From positions 14,133 to 78,132 of the forward strand of contig CAZKMA010000015.1 in assembly GCA_964553615.1 (NCBI GenBank): a DNA stretch of 64,000 nucleotides, given 5' to 3'. The notes under the pieces are model-generated. The model ran no database searches. It was not told the origin of the DNA and worked only from the letters and a program-made list of their open reading frames with translations. This document shows positions 7,306 through 15,270 of this stretch, one piece after another; the first letter of the stretch is position 1, and each line of letters begins with the position of its first letter. The stretch is from DATKUC01 sp964553615 (GTDB taxonomy: Bacteria > Spirochaetota > Spirochaetia > DSM-27196 > DATKUC01). Made by a program: the position numbers and the translations under genes.

Positions 7306-9047
7306 TCCACCCCTGTGTGATGATGTTCCAGCTTCTGAAGCATGAAGATCTGGCGATACAGCCCCTCTTCTTCAACCAGCGTATCGTGAGTTCCTTCCTG
7401 GACAATGGCCCCCTGGTCGAGCACTATGATGTGGTCGGCGCTTGCAAGGGTTGAAACCCGGTGCGATATGATGATGCTCGTCTTGGAGCGGCGAAAGCGA
7501 AGCAGTTCGTTCAGGATTTTTTCTTCGGTTTCCGTATCCACTGCCGACAGCGCATCATCGAAAATCAGTATGTTCGGGCGAACTGCCAGTGCGCGCGAAA
7601 TGGCAATGCGCTGCTTCTGCCCTCCGGAGAGAGTAACTCCCCGTTCGCCAACCTGAGTCTCCCATCCTGCGGGGAAGATGCCCATGTCTCTGCTTATTGT
7701 CGAAATGTCTGCAACCTCACGGATCAGCTGATCGTTGGTCTCGCTCATTCCGAATCGAATATTGTCGTAAATGGACGCTGAAAACAAAAACGTGTCCTGC
7801 GGCACCACGCCAAATGCCGAACGCAGTGCCTGCAGGTTGTAGTTCTGCACATCCTGTCCATCGAGGAAGATGGTCCCGGCCGGCGGATTGAGCATCCGTG
7901 GGAGCATTCGGATGAGCGTGGATTTCCCGCTGCCGGTGCGTCCGAGGATCCCGAGCGTCATGCCTTCCTCGATAGTCACCGAGACATCCCGCAGCGCCGG
8001 TTCCGGAGCGCCGGGATACGTATAGGTGAGATTGCGTATTTCTATCCGTCCTGCGGGTGAGGTCGAGTCTGCAGTCGGCGGGCTTGCAATATCCGGTTCT
8101 TCGGACAGTATTGCATCCACGCGGATGAGCGATGCTCGTCCGCGCTGAATCATGTTTACCGTGAATCCCGCGCCCAGCATGGGCCAGATAAGCATTTCGA
8201 GATAGCTGAATATGGCAATGAAAGAGCCGGGAGAGAGCTGCTGCAAAACCACCGCCCTTCCGCCGATCCAGAGGAGGATCAGACTGGTCAGACCGGCAAG
8301 GAATGTAACCGCCGGGTTAAAGACTCCCCAGATTCGGACCAGGCGCATGTTTCTGTTGCCGTACTCGTTGTTTGCGAAGCTGAAACGGTTGAGGAAGTAA
8401 GTCTCTTTGGCGAACGATTTGACAACCGTTATCCCGGAAAAGATCTCCTGTGCGTGCTGGCTCATCGTTGCAAAGCCTTCCTGAACTTTGCGGAAATACT
8501 CTCCGACGAACCGCCCGAGGCCTACAATTATGACTGTTATGATCGGAAGCGGCAGGAGCGGATAGAGCGCTACGCCGGGATTCTGGGTGAAGAGTATTAT
8601 CAGGATGGCCAGGGTCATGAAGACGCCGTCGGTAAAGGAAACCAGCGCCATTCCCGTTGCCATGCGGATGGCCTCCATGTCATTCGTGGCGCGTGCCATG
8701 AGGTCACCGATCTTGTTTCGACTGAAGAAACTCGATGAAAGCTCGAGCAGGCGGTTGAAGAGTCGCTCACGCAGTTCCATTTCGATGCGCCGGGAAGCAC
8801 CGTTTATGAAGAATCGCCAGCCGAAACGACCAACCGAGATAACGCCGGCAATGCCGATCAACTGCGCGGCAACCACAAGAAGATCGTGGAGCCGAAACTG
8901 TCCCTGCGCCACCGTATCAATGGCAATACGGAGTAACTGAGGAATGATGAGTTGCCCGCCGCTGGTGACTACGAGAAACAGGAGTCCCGGCACGTAGTAG
9001 CGGATATATTTGCGAAAGTAGGGGTACAGCGTCTTGAAGTCTTTCAC
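7302..9047 (-). CDS. ABC exporter half-transporter, partner subunit with non-catalytic Walker B
   Basis: 581 residues: six-helix membrane domain (about 15-310) and ATPase (about 335-570). Walker A GRTGSGKST, Q-loop VVPQDTFLF, canonical signature LSGGQ, Walker B ILIFDD with Asp in place of the catalytic Glu, and ISHRVS. Together with the degenerate signature of the partner, this predicts one working and one degenerate ATP site, as in TM287/288 and other heterodimeric exporters. It is the first gene of the pair, divergent from the EamA gene. Confidence 0.92.
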   Translation of the reverse strand: MKDFKTLYPYFRKYIRYYVPGLLFLVVTSGGQLIIPQLLRIAIDTVAQGQFRLHDLLVVAAQLIGIAGVISVGRFGWRFFINGASRRIEMELRERLFNRLLELSSSFFSRNKIGDLMARATNDMEAIRMATGMALVSFTDGVFMTLAILIILFTQNPGVALYPLLPLPIITVIIVGLGRFVGEYFRKVQEGFATMSQHAQEIFSGITVVKSFAKETYFLNRFSFANNEYGNRNMRLVRIWGVFNPAVTFLAGLTSLILLWIGGRAVVLQQLSPGSFIAIFSYLEMLIWPMLGAGFTVNMIQRGRASLIRVDAILSEEPDIASPPTADSTSPAGRIEIRNLTYTYPGAPEPALRDVSVTIEEGMTLGILGRTGSGKSTLIRMLPRMLNPPAGTIFLDGQDVQNYNLQALRSAFGVVPQDTFLFSASIYDNIRFGMSETNDQLIREVADISTISRDMGIFPAGWETQVGERGVTLSGGQKQRIAISRALAVRPNILIFDDALSAVDTETEEKILNELLRFRRSKTSIIISHRVSTLASADHIIVLDQGAIVQEGTHDTLVEEEGLYRQIFMLQKLEHHHTGVD

Positions 9048-9113
9048 GGAACATAAAACTTCGCCAAATTCCTCCGATCCGGCAAGTCATTTTCGTTGCG
9101 CGTACAGACATTA

Positions 9114-9142
9114 TTGACAGTTCATATATTTTGCGGGATCAT
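9114..9142 (+). promoter_or_regulatory. Putative promoter for the EamA gene
   Basis: TTGACA (9114-9119), a 17-bp spacer and GATCAT (9137-9142; 4 of 6 consensus bases). The start codon follows 18 bp later with no clear ribosome-binding site. Confidence 0.45.
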
Positions 9143-9159
9143 ACGCGAAACAATTATCC

Positions 9160-10140
9160 ATGATCAACAAAACCACCGTTCGGACCGACTCACTTCTTCT
9201 CCTTACCGCTGCCATCTGGGGTTTTGCATTCGTCGCCCAGCGTGCGGGAATGGGGTATGTCGGACCGTTTCTCTACAATGCAGTTCGATTCGCGCTCGGG
9301 ACGCTCTCTCTCGTTCCCCTTGTGCTTATTCGCCGTCGAATTCGCAATTCAAAGCGCGCAACGGCGGTTCCCGGCGCGGGCCTCATTGTGAACACGGAAG
9401 CCATTGATTCGAGAAACGGGGCAAAGCGACTTCCGGCATGGCTTCGCGGCTATCCGGGAATGATTGTTGCGGGAGTTATCCTGTTCGCAGCATCGTCGCT
9501 GCAGCAGGCGGGCATTGTGACTACCAGCGCCGGGAAGGCAGGGTTCATAACCGGACTGTATGTGGTCCTTGTTCCGCTGCTTGGAGGCATAATCGGACGT
9601 CGGAGTGATGCGGGCCGCTGGGTGGGTGCAATTTTTGCCGCCGTGGGACTCTACCTTCTCAGCGTAAGCGATCGATTTACCGTGGCGCCGGGAGACCTGC
9701 TCCTGCTCTTCTGCGCGGTCTTCTATACCGCACACGTGCTCGTCATAGACAGGATCTCTCCGGACATGGATCCGATCATGCTGTCGCTCGTGCAAAGCGG
9801 CGTTACCGCGATTCTCTGTTTCATCGTGGCAATTGCGACCGAACCCGTGAGCATGGATGCAATAGGATTGGCGTGGGCTCCGATTGTTTACGGTGGCGTA
9901 ATGAGCGTCGGTGTGGCCTACTCGCTGCAGATAGTTGCACAACGAACGGCTCACCCGACTCACGCAGCAATTCTCTTGAGCCTCGAGGGAACGTTCGCCG
10001 CCCTCGGTGGATTCCTCATCCTTGGGGAGGTCCTCTCCACGAGGAACCTCGTCGGCGGCGGACTCATGCTGGCCGGCATGCTGGTTGCCCAGTTGTCTGC
10101 AATCCGTCGAGATCGTCGGTCGGCCAATGTGCGCGGTTGA
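9160..10140 (+). CDS. EamA/DMT-family transporter
   Basis: 326 residues with about ten hydrophobic segments in two EamA repeats. The first repeat begins LLLLTAAIWGFAFVAQRAGMGYVGPFLYNAVRFALGTL, a very typical DMT opening, and the second contains PTHAAILLSLEGTFAALGGFLILGEVLSTRNLVGGGLMLAGML. A basic, low-conservation loop (about 62-105) sits after helix 2. DMT proteins export amino acids or other metabolites; the substrate cannot be read from sequence. It appears to be transcribed alone. Confidence 0.9.
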   Translation: MINKTTVRTDSLLLLTAAIWGFAFVAQRAGMGYVGPFLYNAVRFALGTLSLVPLVLIRRRIRNSKRATAVPGAGLIVNTEAIDSRNGAKRLPAWLRGYPGMIVAGVILFAASSLQQAGIVTTSAGKAGFITGLYVVLVPLLGGIIGRRSDAGRWVGAIFAAVGLYLLSVSDRFTVAPGDLLLLFCAVFYTAHVLVIDRISPDMDPIMLSLVQSGVTAILCFIVAIATEPVSMDAIGLAWAPIVYGGVMSVGVAYSLQIVAQRTAHPTHAAILLSLEGTFAALGGFLILGEVLSTRNLVGGGLMLAGMLVAQLSAIRRDRRSANVRG

Positions 10141-10240
10141 CTTTTCGTGGTTTAAATTGTAGATTTGCGTTCAGTGTCGAACCTGTCCGCAAACCGGTCG
10201 TGGTTCCCGACGAAATGATCATGAACAACAGGAGACTACT

Positions 10241-10411
10241 ATGGCTCAGGTGAGTAAAAACGCACGCGGTGTATCTTCAACACAAAAGTTTTTCTGCAGT
10301 TGCGGCGGCGAAGTCAAGATGAAAAGCGTTTTCTCCGCAGGAAAGCTGCGCAACATTGCCGAATGCGAGAAATGCAACCGGCAGGAGCGGCGTCCGCGCG
10401 ATTTCAAGTAA
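10241..10411 (+). CDS. Small Cys4 zinc-ribbon-like protein
   Basis: 56 residues, ATG at 10241 behind AGGAG, TAA at 10411, followed closely by a strong terminator, so it looks like a real monocistronic gene. The sequence runs MAQVSKNARGV..., with CSCGG near residue 19 and CEKCNR near 43, giving four cysteines that could hold one zinc, and a very basic C-terminus (RQERRPRDFK). Size and charge recall small ribosome-associated or RNA-binding proteins, but it does not match L33, L36 or other zinc ribosomal proteins I can place. Function unknown. Confidence 0.7.
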   Translation: MAQVSKNARGVSSTQKFFCSCGGEVKMKSVFSAGKLRNIAECEKCNRQERRPRDFK

Positions 10412-10440
10412 ATCGCATTCGGATACTTCTTCGATCCACG

Positions 10441-10475
10441 GGTCTTTCGGGTAACCGGAAGGCCTTTTCTTTTTT
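10441..10475 (+). terminator. Intrinsic terminator after the Cys4 protein
   Basis: Ten-bp stem GGTCTTTCGG / CCGGAAGGCC (two G-U pairs) with loop GTAA, then TTTTCTTTTTT. Confidence 0.85.
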
Positions 10476-10510
10476 GACCGTCCCGGACATTTTCTCAAAA
10501 GAGCCCGCAT

Positions 10511-11266
10511 TTACCCTGTGCTGTCGTGGGATCTCCAGGCCTCGAGCTGTTCAACGATCTCTGTTCTGCATTCGGTGAGCAGCGTAATGATCTCGTTCTT
10601 GTTTTTGGGTGCGGGGCGGATGGAAGTAATTTTTCCCCGGTAGGTTGCTCGTGATATGCGGGTGAACACCGCCCACAGGCGGGAAAACACATACCCGCCA
10701 TCAACGGCCACCGTTACCACCGGCAATGGGTGCATCTGAAGAAGCATCCTGGCCGCTCCGTCGTGGAAGGGACCGACCAAACCGGTCTTTGAGCGCGTAC
10801 CTTCGGGGAAAACTACGGGAATTGTGCCGCCCGTACTCGATCGGGCAAGCCGTCGGATAGCCCGGTACGTGGACGAGCGTTTTCCTGTACGGCGGATCAG
10901 GGCATGGTGCTGATAACGGAGCAGGGGCGACACCATGGGAATGAATTTCCCCAGTCCCTGCTTTGCAACGAAACGGAGATGATTTTCAGGAAACGCCGCA
11001 ATGATGAAAGGAATGTCCGCCAGGCTCTGATGATTTGAGATGAGCAGGAAGCGTTCGGGAAGTGTTTCTCCTGACGGACGGTCAAGTTCGACGCGAAGTC
11101 CAACGCACATTGCGGCGAAACGGAAAATCAGCCGGGATATGCGCGCGGACTCCGCCTGCATGTATGTCTGCGCGCGTCGTGGAGAGATCGCCATCAATAC
11201 CGTCATCTTGAGACCCCAGAAGCTGAAGGACGCCGCCAGTAGAATTATGAAGAGCAGGACGTTCAT
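10511..11266 (-). CDS. plsC: 1-acyl-sn-glycerol-3-phosphate acyltransferase
   Basis: 251 residues. It acylates lysophosphatidic acid to phosphatidic acid at the inner membrane. An N-terminal membrane helix (NVLLFIILLAASFSFWGL) is followed by the PlsC domain: block I NHQSLAD (the HxxxxD catalytic motif), block II around RFVAKQGLGKFIPMV, and block III FPEGTRSKTG, which binds glycerol phosphate. A strong ribosome-binding site AAGGAGG precedes the ATG at 11266. Confidence 0.92.
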   Translation of the reverse strand: MNVLLFIILLAASFSFWGLKMTVLMAISPRRAQTYMQAESARISRLIFRFAAMCVGLRVELDRPSGETLPERFLLISNHQSLADIPFIIAAFPENHLRFVAKQGLGKFIPMVSPLLRYQHHALIRRTGKRSSTYRAIRRLARSSTGGTIPVVFPEGTRSKTGLVGPFHDGAARMLLQMHPLPVVTVAVDGGYVFSRLWAVFTRISRATYRGKITSIRPAPKNKNEIITLLTECRTEIVEQLEAWRSHDSTG

Positions 11267-11363
11267 TCAGCGCACCTCCTTCGGGCTACTGTAACTGCTT
11301 GGGCGGCCACTGTACATCGGTGACCACGCGGACAAAACCGTACGCGTCGGTCGCAAAGTTTCC

Positions 11364-11392
11364 TTGACAGTAGGGAGATTATTTGATAAGTT
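11364..11392 (+). promoter_or_regulatory. Promoter for rpsT
   Basis: TTGACA at 11364-11369, a 17-bp spacer and TAAGTT at 11387-11392. The leader to the TTG start is about 50 bases. Confidence 0.5.
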
Positions 11393-11446
11393 ACTCTCCT
11401 ATCGACAAATAATCGGAACACGCTATACGTGTGGAGGTAGTACCCT

Positions 11447-11716
11447 TTGGCAGGCAGTAAATCAAGCGCAAAGCGACATGCGCAGAGTGAGCGACGACGA
11501 GTGAAAAACAAGTCGGTCCGCAGCGAAGTCCGCACCAGCATCAAGAAGTTTCATCAGAGTGTGGAGACAAACAACAAGGCTGAAACGGAGAAGATTTTCC
11601 GTGAGACTCAGCAGCTCCTCGACTCTGCGGCGGGAAAGGGCGTATTTCATGCCAATACCGTTGCACGTACAAAGTCACGACTTGTTCACAGAATGAACAA
11701 GCTTGCAGCATCCTGA
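11447..11716 (+). CDS. rpsT: 30S ribosomal protein S20
   Basis: 89 residues, standard S20 length. Lysine/arginine-rich N-terminus AGSKSSAKRHAQSERRRVKNKSVRSEVRTSIKKF, then the helical hairpin ending KGVFHANTVARTKSRLVHRMNKL, which is diagnostic. Translation starts at a TTG (11447) with GGAGG ten bases upstream; no ATG exists in that position. A non-ATG start for S20 is also known in E. coli (UUG), where it takes part in autoregulation. Confidence 0.96.
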   Translation: MAGSKSSAKRHAQSERRRVKNKSVRSEVRTSIKKFHQSVETNNKAETEKIFRETQQLLDSAAGKGVFHANTVARTKSRLVHRMNKLAAS

Positions 11717-11874
11717 CAGAGACAGTGATCCCTTGTGGAGCCGGCAAACCGACAATCAGTCCAGATGCCGGCACATTTATTTGTTGAGTTGCGTCGCTGG
11801 ACCGTGCGGAGACAGTTTGCGCACGGAATGAGAGGCACGGCTCGCGAGACACCTGATCCTGATAAGGAGACGAT

Positions 11875-12177
11875 GTGACTCGGGGAAAACTGACCAAGGC
11901 GGAGATTGTAGAGAGCATTTCCGAAAACTCTGGTCTCAGCAAGAAGGACATCCAGAATATCATCGATTCCTTTTTCGCCGAGGTGAAAGATGCCCTCCTC
12001 GATGATCGAATTGTGGAGTTCCGTGGATTCGGAACATTCGAGATTCGTACACGAAAGGGACGGGATCGCGCGCGAAATCCGAAAACTGGTGAAACCGTCA
12101 GCGTTCAAAACCACGGCGTGGTGGTCTTCCGTCCCGGCAAAGAGTTGAAGAAGGCGTCCTGGGAACTTCGCGAGTAG
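11875..12177 (+). CDS. hup: HU/IHF-family DNA-bending protein
   Basis: 100 residues: TKAEIVESISENSGLSKKDIQNIIDSFFAEVKDAL (helical dimer body), GFGTFEIRTRKGRDRARNPKTGE (beta arm with the intercalating proline region) and VVVFRPGKELKK at the end. Start is GTG at 11875 behind AAGGAG. The 158 bases between rpsT and this gene show no clear promoter or terminator. HU and IHF cannot be separated reliably from sequence alone; a nucleoid role is certain, sequence specificity is not. Confidence 0.93.
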   Translation: MTRGKLTKAEIVESISENSGLSKKDIQNIIDSFFAEVKDALLDDRIVEFRGFGTFEIRTRKGRDRARNPKTGETVSVQNHGVVVFRPGKELKKASWELRE

Positions 12178-12193
12178 CCTTGAGAGAGCACCA

Positions 12194-13828
12194 TTGAGAA
12201 CATCCCAACCGGTACTTCAAGCGTCACCGGAGAAGGTAACAACATATGAGCGACTGAACACCGTGTTCGTCAATCTTGGGCTGCTTACCTTGTCGGCGTT
12301 TCTTTTTGCACTTTCCTTTCCTAATCTCTTGTCCATGTGGGGCTTCTACCCGCTGGCATTTGTAGCTCTGGCCCCGTTGTTCATCGTTGTACATCGGGCC
12401 ACCTGGTCCGGCGCATTTCTCTACGGCCTTTTCACCGGGTTCATTTCATACGTATTCCTGAACTACTGGCTCATCGCATTCCATCCGCTCACAATCTTCA
12501 TCGTTCCTGGAATTTATGCCGCGTATTTTCTGGTGTTGATTCCCATTCTGAAAATTGCCGACACTCTCTTTCCTCGCTACGGGTATCTCCTCCAGGTTCT
12601 GGTGTGGATTTCGTATGAGTATCTGCGAACGCTTGGTTTCCTTGGATACTCTTACGGAATATTGGGGTATTCACAGTATCTCTTTCTGCCGCTTGCGCGC
12701 CTGTCTGCACTGACCGGCGTATGGGGCGTTTCGCTTCTCGTCGTATTCCCTTCGGTCTATCTCGGGAACGCGCTCAAGAACGGCACGCACCGGATGGTAG
12801 ATTTTCTGCGCAGCCACCGCGTCGATGCGATGGTCTATTTCGCGCTGTTTGCCGTTGTGGTTGTATACGGCTTTGCGTCGAAGACCGACTATTCCGGAAG
12901 CCGAATGTGGCGGGTTGCGCTCGTGCAGCAGAACGTGGATCCCTGGCGTGGAGGGTTGCCGACCTATCGGGAGTCCCTGGACAGATCGATTGCACAGAGC
13001 GAAAAGGCGCTTAAGGAACACCCGGAAATTGTGATCTGGTCGGAGACGTCCTTTGTGCCGGCCATTCACTATCACATGCAATTTCGAGATGATCCGGAGA
13101 GCGATGCGCTCGTGAAGCGGCTGCTTGCGTTCATGGCGAAGCAGCCGGTTCCCTATCTGATTGGAAACGACGATGGGGAGCTGCAACGGAATTCGGCGGG
13201 CAAGCTCACGCGCGTGGACTACAACGCGGTGCTGCTCTTCAATCGCGGCAGGATAGAGCAGACGTACAGAAAGATCCGGCTTGTTCCATTTACGGAAAAC
13301 TTCCCGTACGAGAAACAGCTTCCGTTTGTCTACAACGCACTGGTCAAGGCAGATACGCACTTCTGGAAGGAAGGGCACGAATACACGGTGTTTAACGCCG
13401 ACGGCGTGAAGTTTTCCACCCCGATCTGTTTCGAGGATACCTTCGGGTATCTTTCCCGGGCGTTCATCCGGCACGGGGCTCAGGTCATAGTGAATCTTAC
13501 GAACGACTCGTGGTCGTATTCGGTACCGGCTTCAATGCAGCACATGCAGATGGCGGTTTTCCGCGCAACAGAGAACAAGCGGTCCGTCGTTCGAAGTACG
13601 AATGGCGGAATGACCACAATTATCGATCCGAACGGGAAGATGCTCGAACTTTACCCCGCCTTCGTGGAGGGTTACATGATCGGCAACGTACCGGTATATA
13701 CGGGGCAGACGACCCTCTACACGCGCTGGGGAGACTGGTTCGCAGATCTGTGTATATGGCTTGCCCTTGCCGGTCTCGCGGCCGGCGCCGCACGTGCCCT
13801 CCTTCGCAAGTTCCGCTCTCACGATTGA
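12194..13828 (+). CDS. lnt: Apolipoprotein N-acyltransferase, paralogue 1
   Basis: 544 residues. Lnt adds the third acyl chain to lipoproteins in the inner membrane. The first half (30-240) has six to seven membrane segments, the second a nitrilase domain with the Glu-Lys-Cys triad in IVIWSETSF (Glu), KIRLVPFTE (Lys) and STPICFEDTF (Cys). One more membrane helix ends the protein. The frame begins with TTG at 12194, 16 bp after the HU stop; an ATG at 12246 would lose 17 non-conserved residues and is also possible. A paralogue is at 19017-20654. Confidence 0.93.
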   Translation: MRTSQPVLQASPEKVTTYERLNTVFVNLGLLTLSAFLFALSFPNLLSMWGFYPLAFVALAPLFIVVHRATWSGAFLYGLFTGFISYVFLNYWLIAFHPLTIFIVPGIYAAYFLVLIPILKIADTLFPRYGYLLQVLVWISYEYLRTLGFLGYSYGILGYSQYLFLPLARLSALTGVWGVSLLVVFPSVYLGNALKNGTHRMVDFLRSHRVDAMVYFALFAVVVVYGFASKTDYSGSRMWRVALVQQNVDPWRGGLPTYRESLDRSIAQSEKALKEHPEIVIWSETSFVPAIHYHMQFRDDPESDALVKRLLAFMAKQPVPYLIGNDDGELQRNSAGKLTRVDYNAVLLFNRGRIEQTYRKIRLVPFTENFPYEKQLPFVYNALVKADTHFWKEGHEYTVFNADGVKFSTPICFEDTFGYLSRAFIRHGAQVIVNLTNDSWSYSVPASMQHMQMAVFRATENKRSVVRSTNGGMTTIIDPNGKMLELYPAFVEGYMIGNVPVYTGQTTLYTRWGDWFADLCIWLALAGLAAGAARALLRKFRSHD

Positions 13829-13853
13829 CAGAAGCGGGGTAGTGTAGCAGAAT
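13825..13853 (+). promoter_or_regulatory. Putative promoter overlapping the lnt stop codon
   Basis: TTGACA (13825-13830) covers the lnt TGA; CAGAAT (4 of 6 -10 bases) follows after 17 bp. Transcription would begin near 13860, which favours translation of the response regulator from the second ATG at 13876. Confidence 0.4.
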
Positions 13854-13854
13854 A

Positions 13855-14607
13855 ATGAAATATAGGAAAAAGCTGATGGCCACGAAAGACAAGATTCTGA
13901 TTGTAGACGATGAACAGATTAATCTCGACTTCTTCGAAGTCATGCTGACGAAACTTGGTTTCGTCGTTGAGACGGCGGAGGATGGCGAAGAGGCACTCGA
14001 GAAAGTTCGGCAGACGAAACCCGACCTCATTATTCTTGACAACATCATGCCACGTCTGACCGGATGGGAAGTAACGAAAATCCTCAAGCAGGAACCGGAG
14101 TACGAAAAACATCGGCACATTCCTATCATCATGTTTTCCGCAATGGACGACGTGAAGGATAAGATCGAAGGGTTTGAGCTGGGAATTGAAGACTACATTA
14201 CGAAGCCGTTTAATTTTTCCGAGGTGCTTGCACGCATTAAGGCGGTGCTTCGCAGCAGAGACCTCTCTCAGCAGGTTTTGCAGCGCGAACGGCGCATAGC
14301 CCTCGTCGAATCGCTGAACAAATCGCTTGTGTACTTTACCTCCCACCTGCGAAAACCCATCTCCGAACTGGTGGATGCAGCCACCGGACTTGAACAGAAG
14401 GATTCCAAAGCGGTACAGACTTTTGTGAAACTGGTCGAGACCGAAGCCCGTGCCACCATTGCCGCACTGCAGGGGCTCGAGGACGAAATCAGGGACCTCG
14501 AGAGTAAGGGTGACCAGATCAAAGCGGAAGAGGTCACTCTTGACGATCTCGAAGAGAAATATCAGAAACATTTCGAGACCTTTCGCGAACGGGTTCCGAA
14601 AGAGTAG
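13855..14607 (+). CDS. Response regulator with a helical, H-box-containing C-terminus
   Basis: 250 residues from ATG 13855; the ATG at 13876 (MATKDKILIVDDE) is an equally good start. Receiver domain at 13-130: acidic pair in IVDDE, phosphoacceptor D62 in DLIILDNIMP, conserved Thr/Ser in IIMFSA and K117 in YITKPF. Instead of a DNA-binding or enzymatic output there is a helical stretch containing VYFTSHLRKPISELVDAA, which resembles the H-box of HisKA histidine kinases (F.S.HELR.P), followed by a coiled coil rich in Glu. No ATPase domain is present. It could be a phosphorelay or scaffold protein. The next genes are TPR and bactofilin. Confidence 0.85.
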   Translation: MKYRKKLMATKDKILIVDDEQINLDFFEVMLTKLGFVVETAEDGEEALEKVRQTKPDLIILDNIMPRLTGWEVTKILKQEPEYEKHRHIPIIMFSAMDDVKDKIEGFELGIEDYITKPFNFSEVLARIKAVLRSRDLSQQVLQRERRIALVESLNKSLVYFTSHLRKPISELVDAATGLEQKDSKAVQTFVKLVETEARATIAALQGLEDEIRDLESKGDQIKAEEVTLDDLEEKYQKHFETFRERVPKE

Positions 14608-14619
14608 ACGGAGGCTGTC

Positions 14620-14841
14620 GTGATCACCGAAGACAAGCGGAAGGTGCTGGAACTGTTCGGAGACGGGCGAAAACTCTACAAGCTCATGCAGTTCTCAGAA
14701 GCCCGGGACTTCTTTGTTCGCGCACTGCAGCTGGATCCGAATGACGGACCGTCAAAGGTGTACCTTGCACGGTGCAAACACTATATCGAGACCCCTCCTC
14801 CCGAAGATTGGGACGGCGTCTTTGTAATGAAAACGAAATAG
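14620..14841 (+). CDS. Small TPR-like protein
   Basis: 73 residues, GTG start at 14620 after ACGGAGG. It is one TPR-like helix pair (KLYKLMQFSEARDFFVRALQLDPNDGPSKVYLARC) plus the tail PPPEDWDGVFVMKTK. From memory, such a TPR-plus-PP..WDGV..M tail ends many class III adenylate cyclases, so this may be a free-standing copy of that regulatory tail. It lies between the response regulator and a bactofilin, with gaps of about 12 bp on both sides. Confidence 0.7.
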   Translation: MITEDKRKVLELFGDGRKLYKLMQFSEARDFFVRALQLDPNDGPSKVYLARCKHYIETPPPEDWDGVFVMKTK

Positions 14842-14853
14842 CCGGTACAGTAT

Positions 14854-15270
14854 ATGGCAGCACGCAACCAGGAACCCAGGACAATACAGCGGACGGTAAC
14901 TCGTCTGGGAAAAGAGACAGTACTCAGCGGAAAGATGCGTTTCCGTGAATCGGTCACAATCAGCGGCCGCTTCGAGGGTGAAATCGATGCATCTGGATTT
15001 CTCTTTGTGGAAGCCGGCGCAGATGTCCGAGCGAACGTGAAGGCGGGTACCATCATTATCGGTGGCGTCATCCATGGAAATGTGGAGGCAACCGAACGAC
15101 TGGAAATGCTCGCCGGCGGAAAAATCTATGGCAATGTGCGCACGGCGAAACTTCGCATCGCGGACGGTGTCGTGTTCGAAGGCAAGTGCGAGATGATTCG
15201 CAACAGCAACCACCTCGACATATTTTCCACCACGGCCAGCCAATTAAAAAAGACCATTCAGAGTGTCTGA
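14854..15270 (+). CDS. bacB: Bactofilin, second copy
   Basis: 138 residues with the bactofilin beta-helix (about 15-120): LSGKMRFRESVTISGRFEGEIDAS, GTIIIGGVIHGNVEATERLEML, GKIYGNVRTAKLRIADGVVFEGKC. It has the short N- and C-terminal tails typical of canonical bactofilins, unlike the longer-tailed copy at 3143. Its genetic partners are a response regulator and a TPR protein, so its placement or assembly may be under signal control (inference). The stop overlaps the cinA start by 8 bp. Confidence 0.92.
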   Translation: MAARNQEPRTIQRTVTRLGKETVLSGKMRFRESVTISGRFEGEIDASGFLFVEAGADVRANVKAGTIIIGGVIHGNVEATERLEMLAGGKIYGNVRTAKLRIADGVVFEGKCEMIRNSNHLDIFSTTASQLKKTIQSV

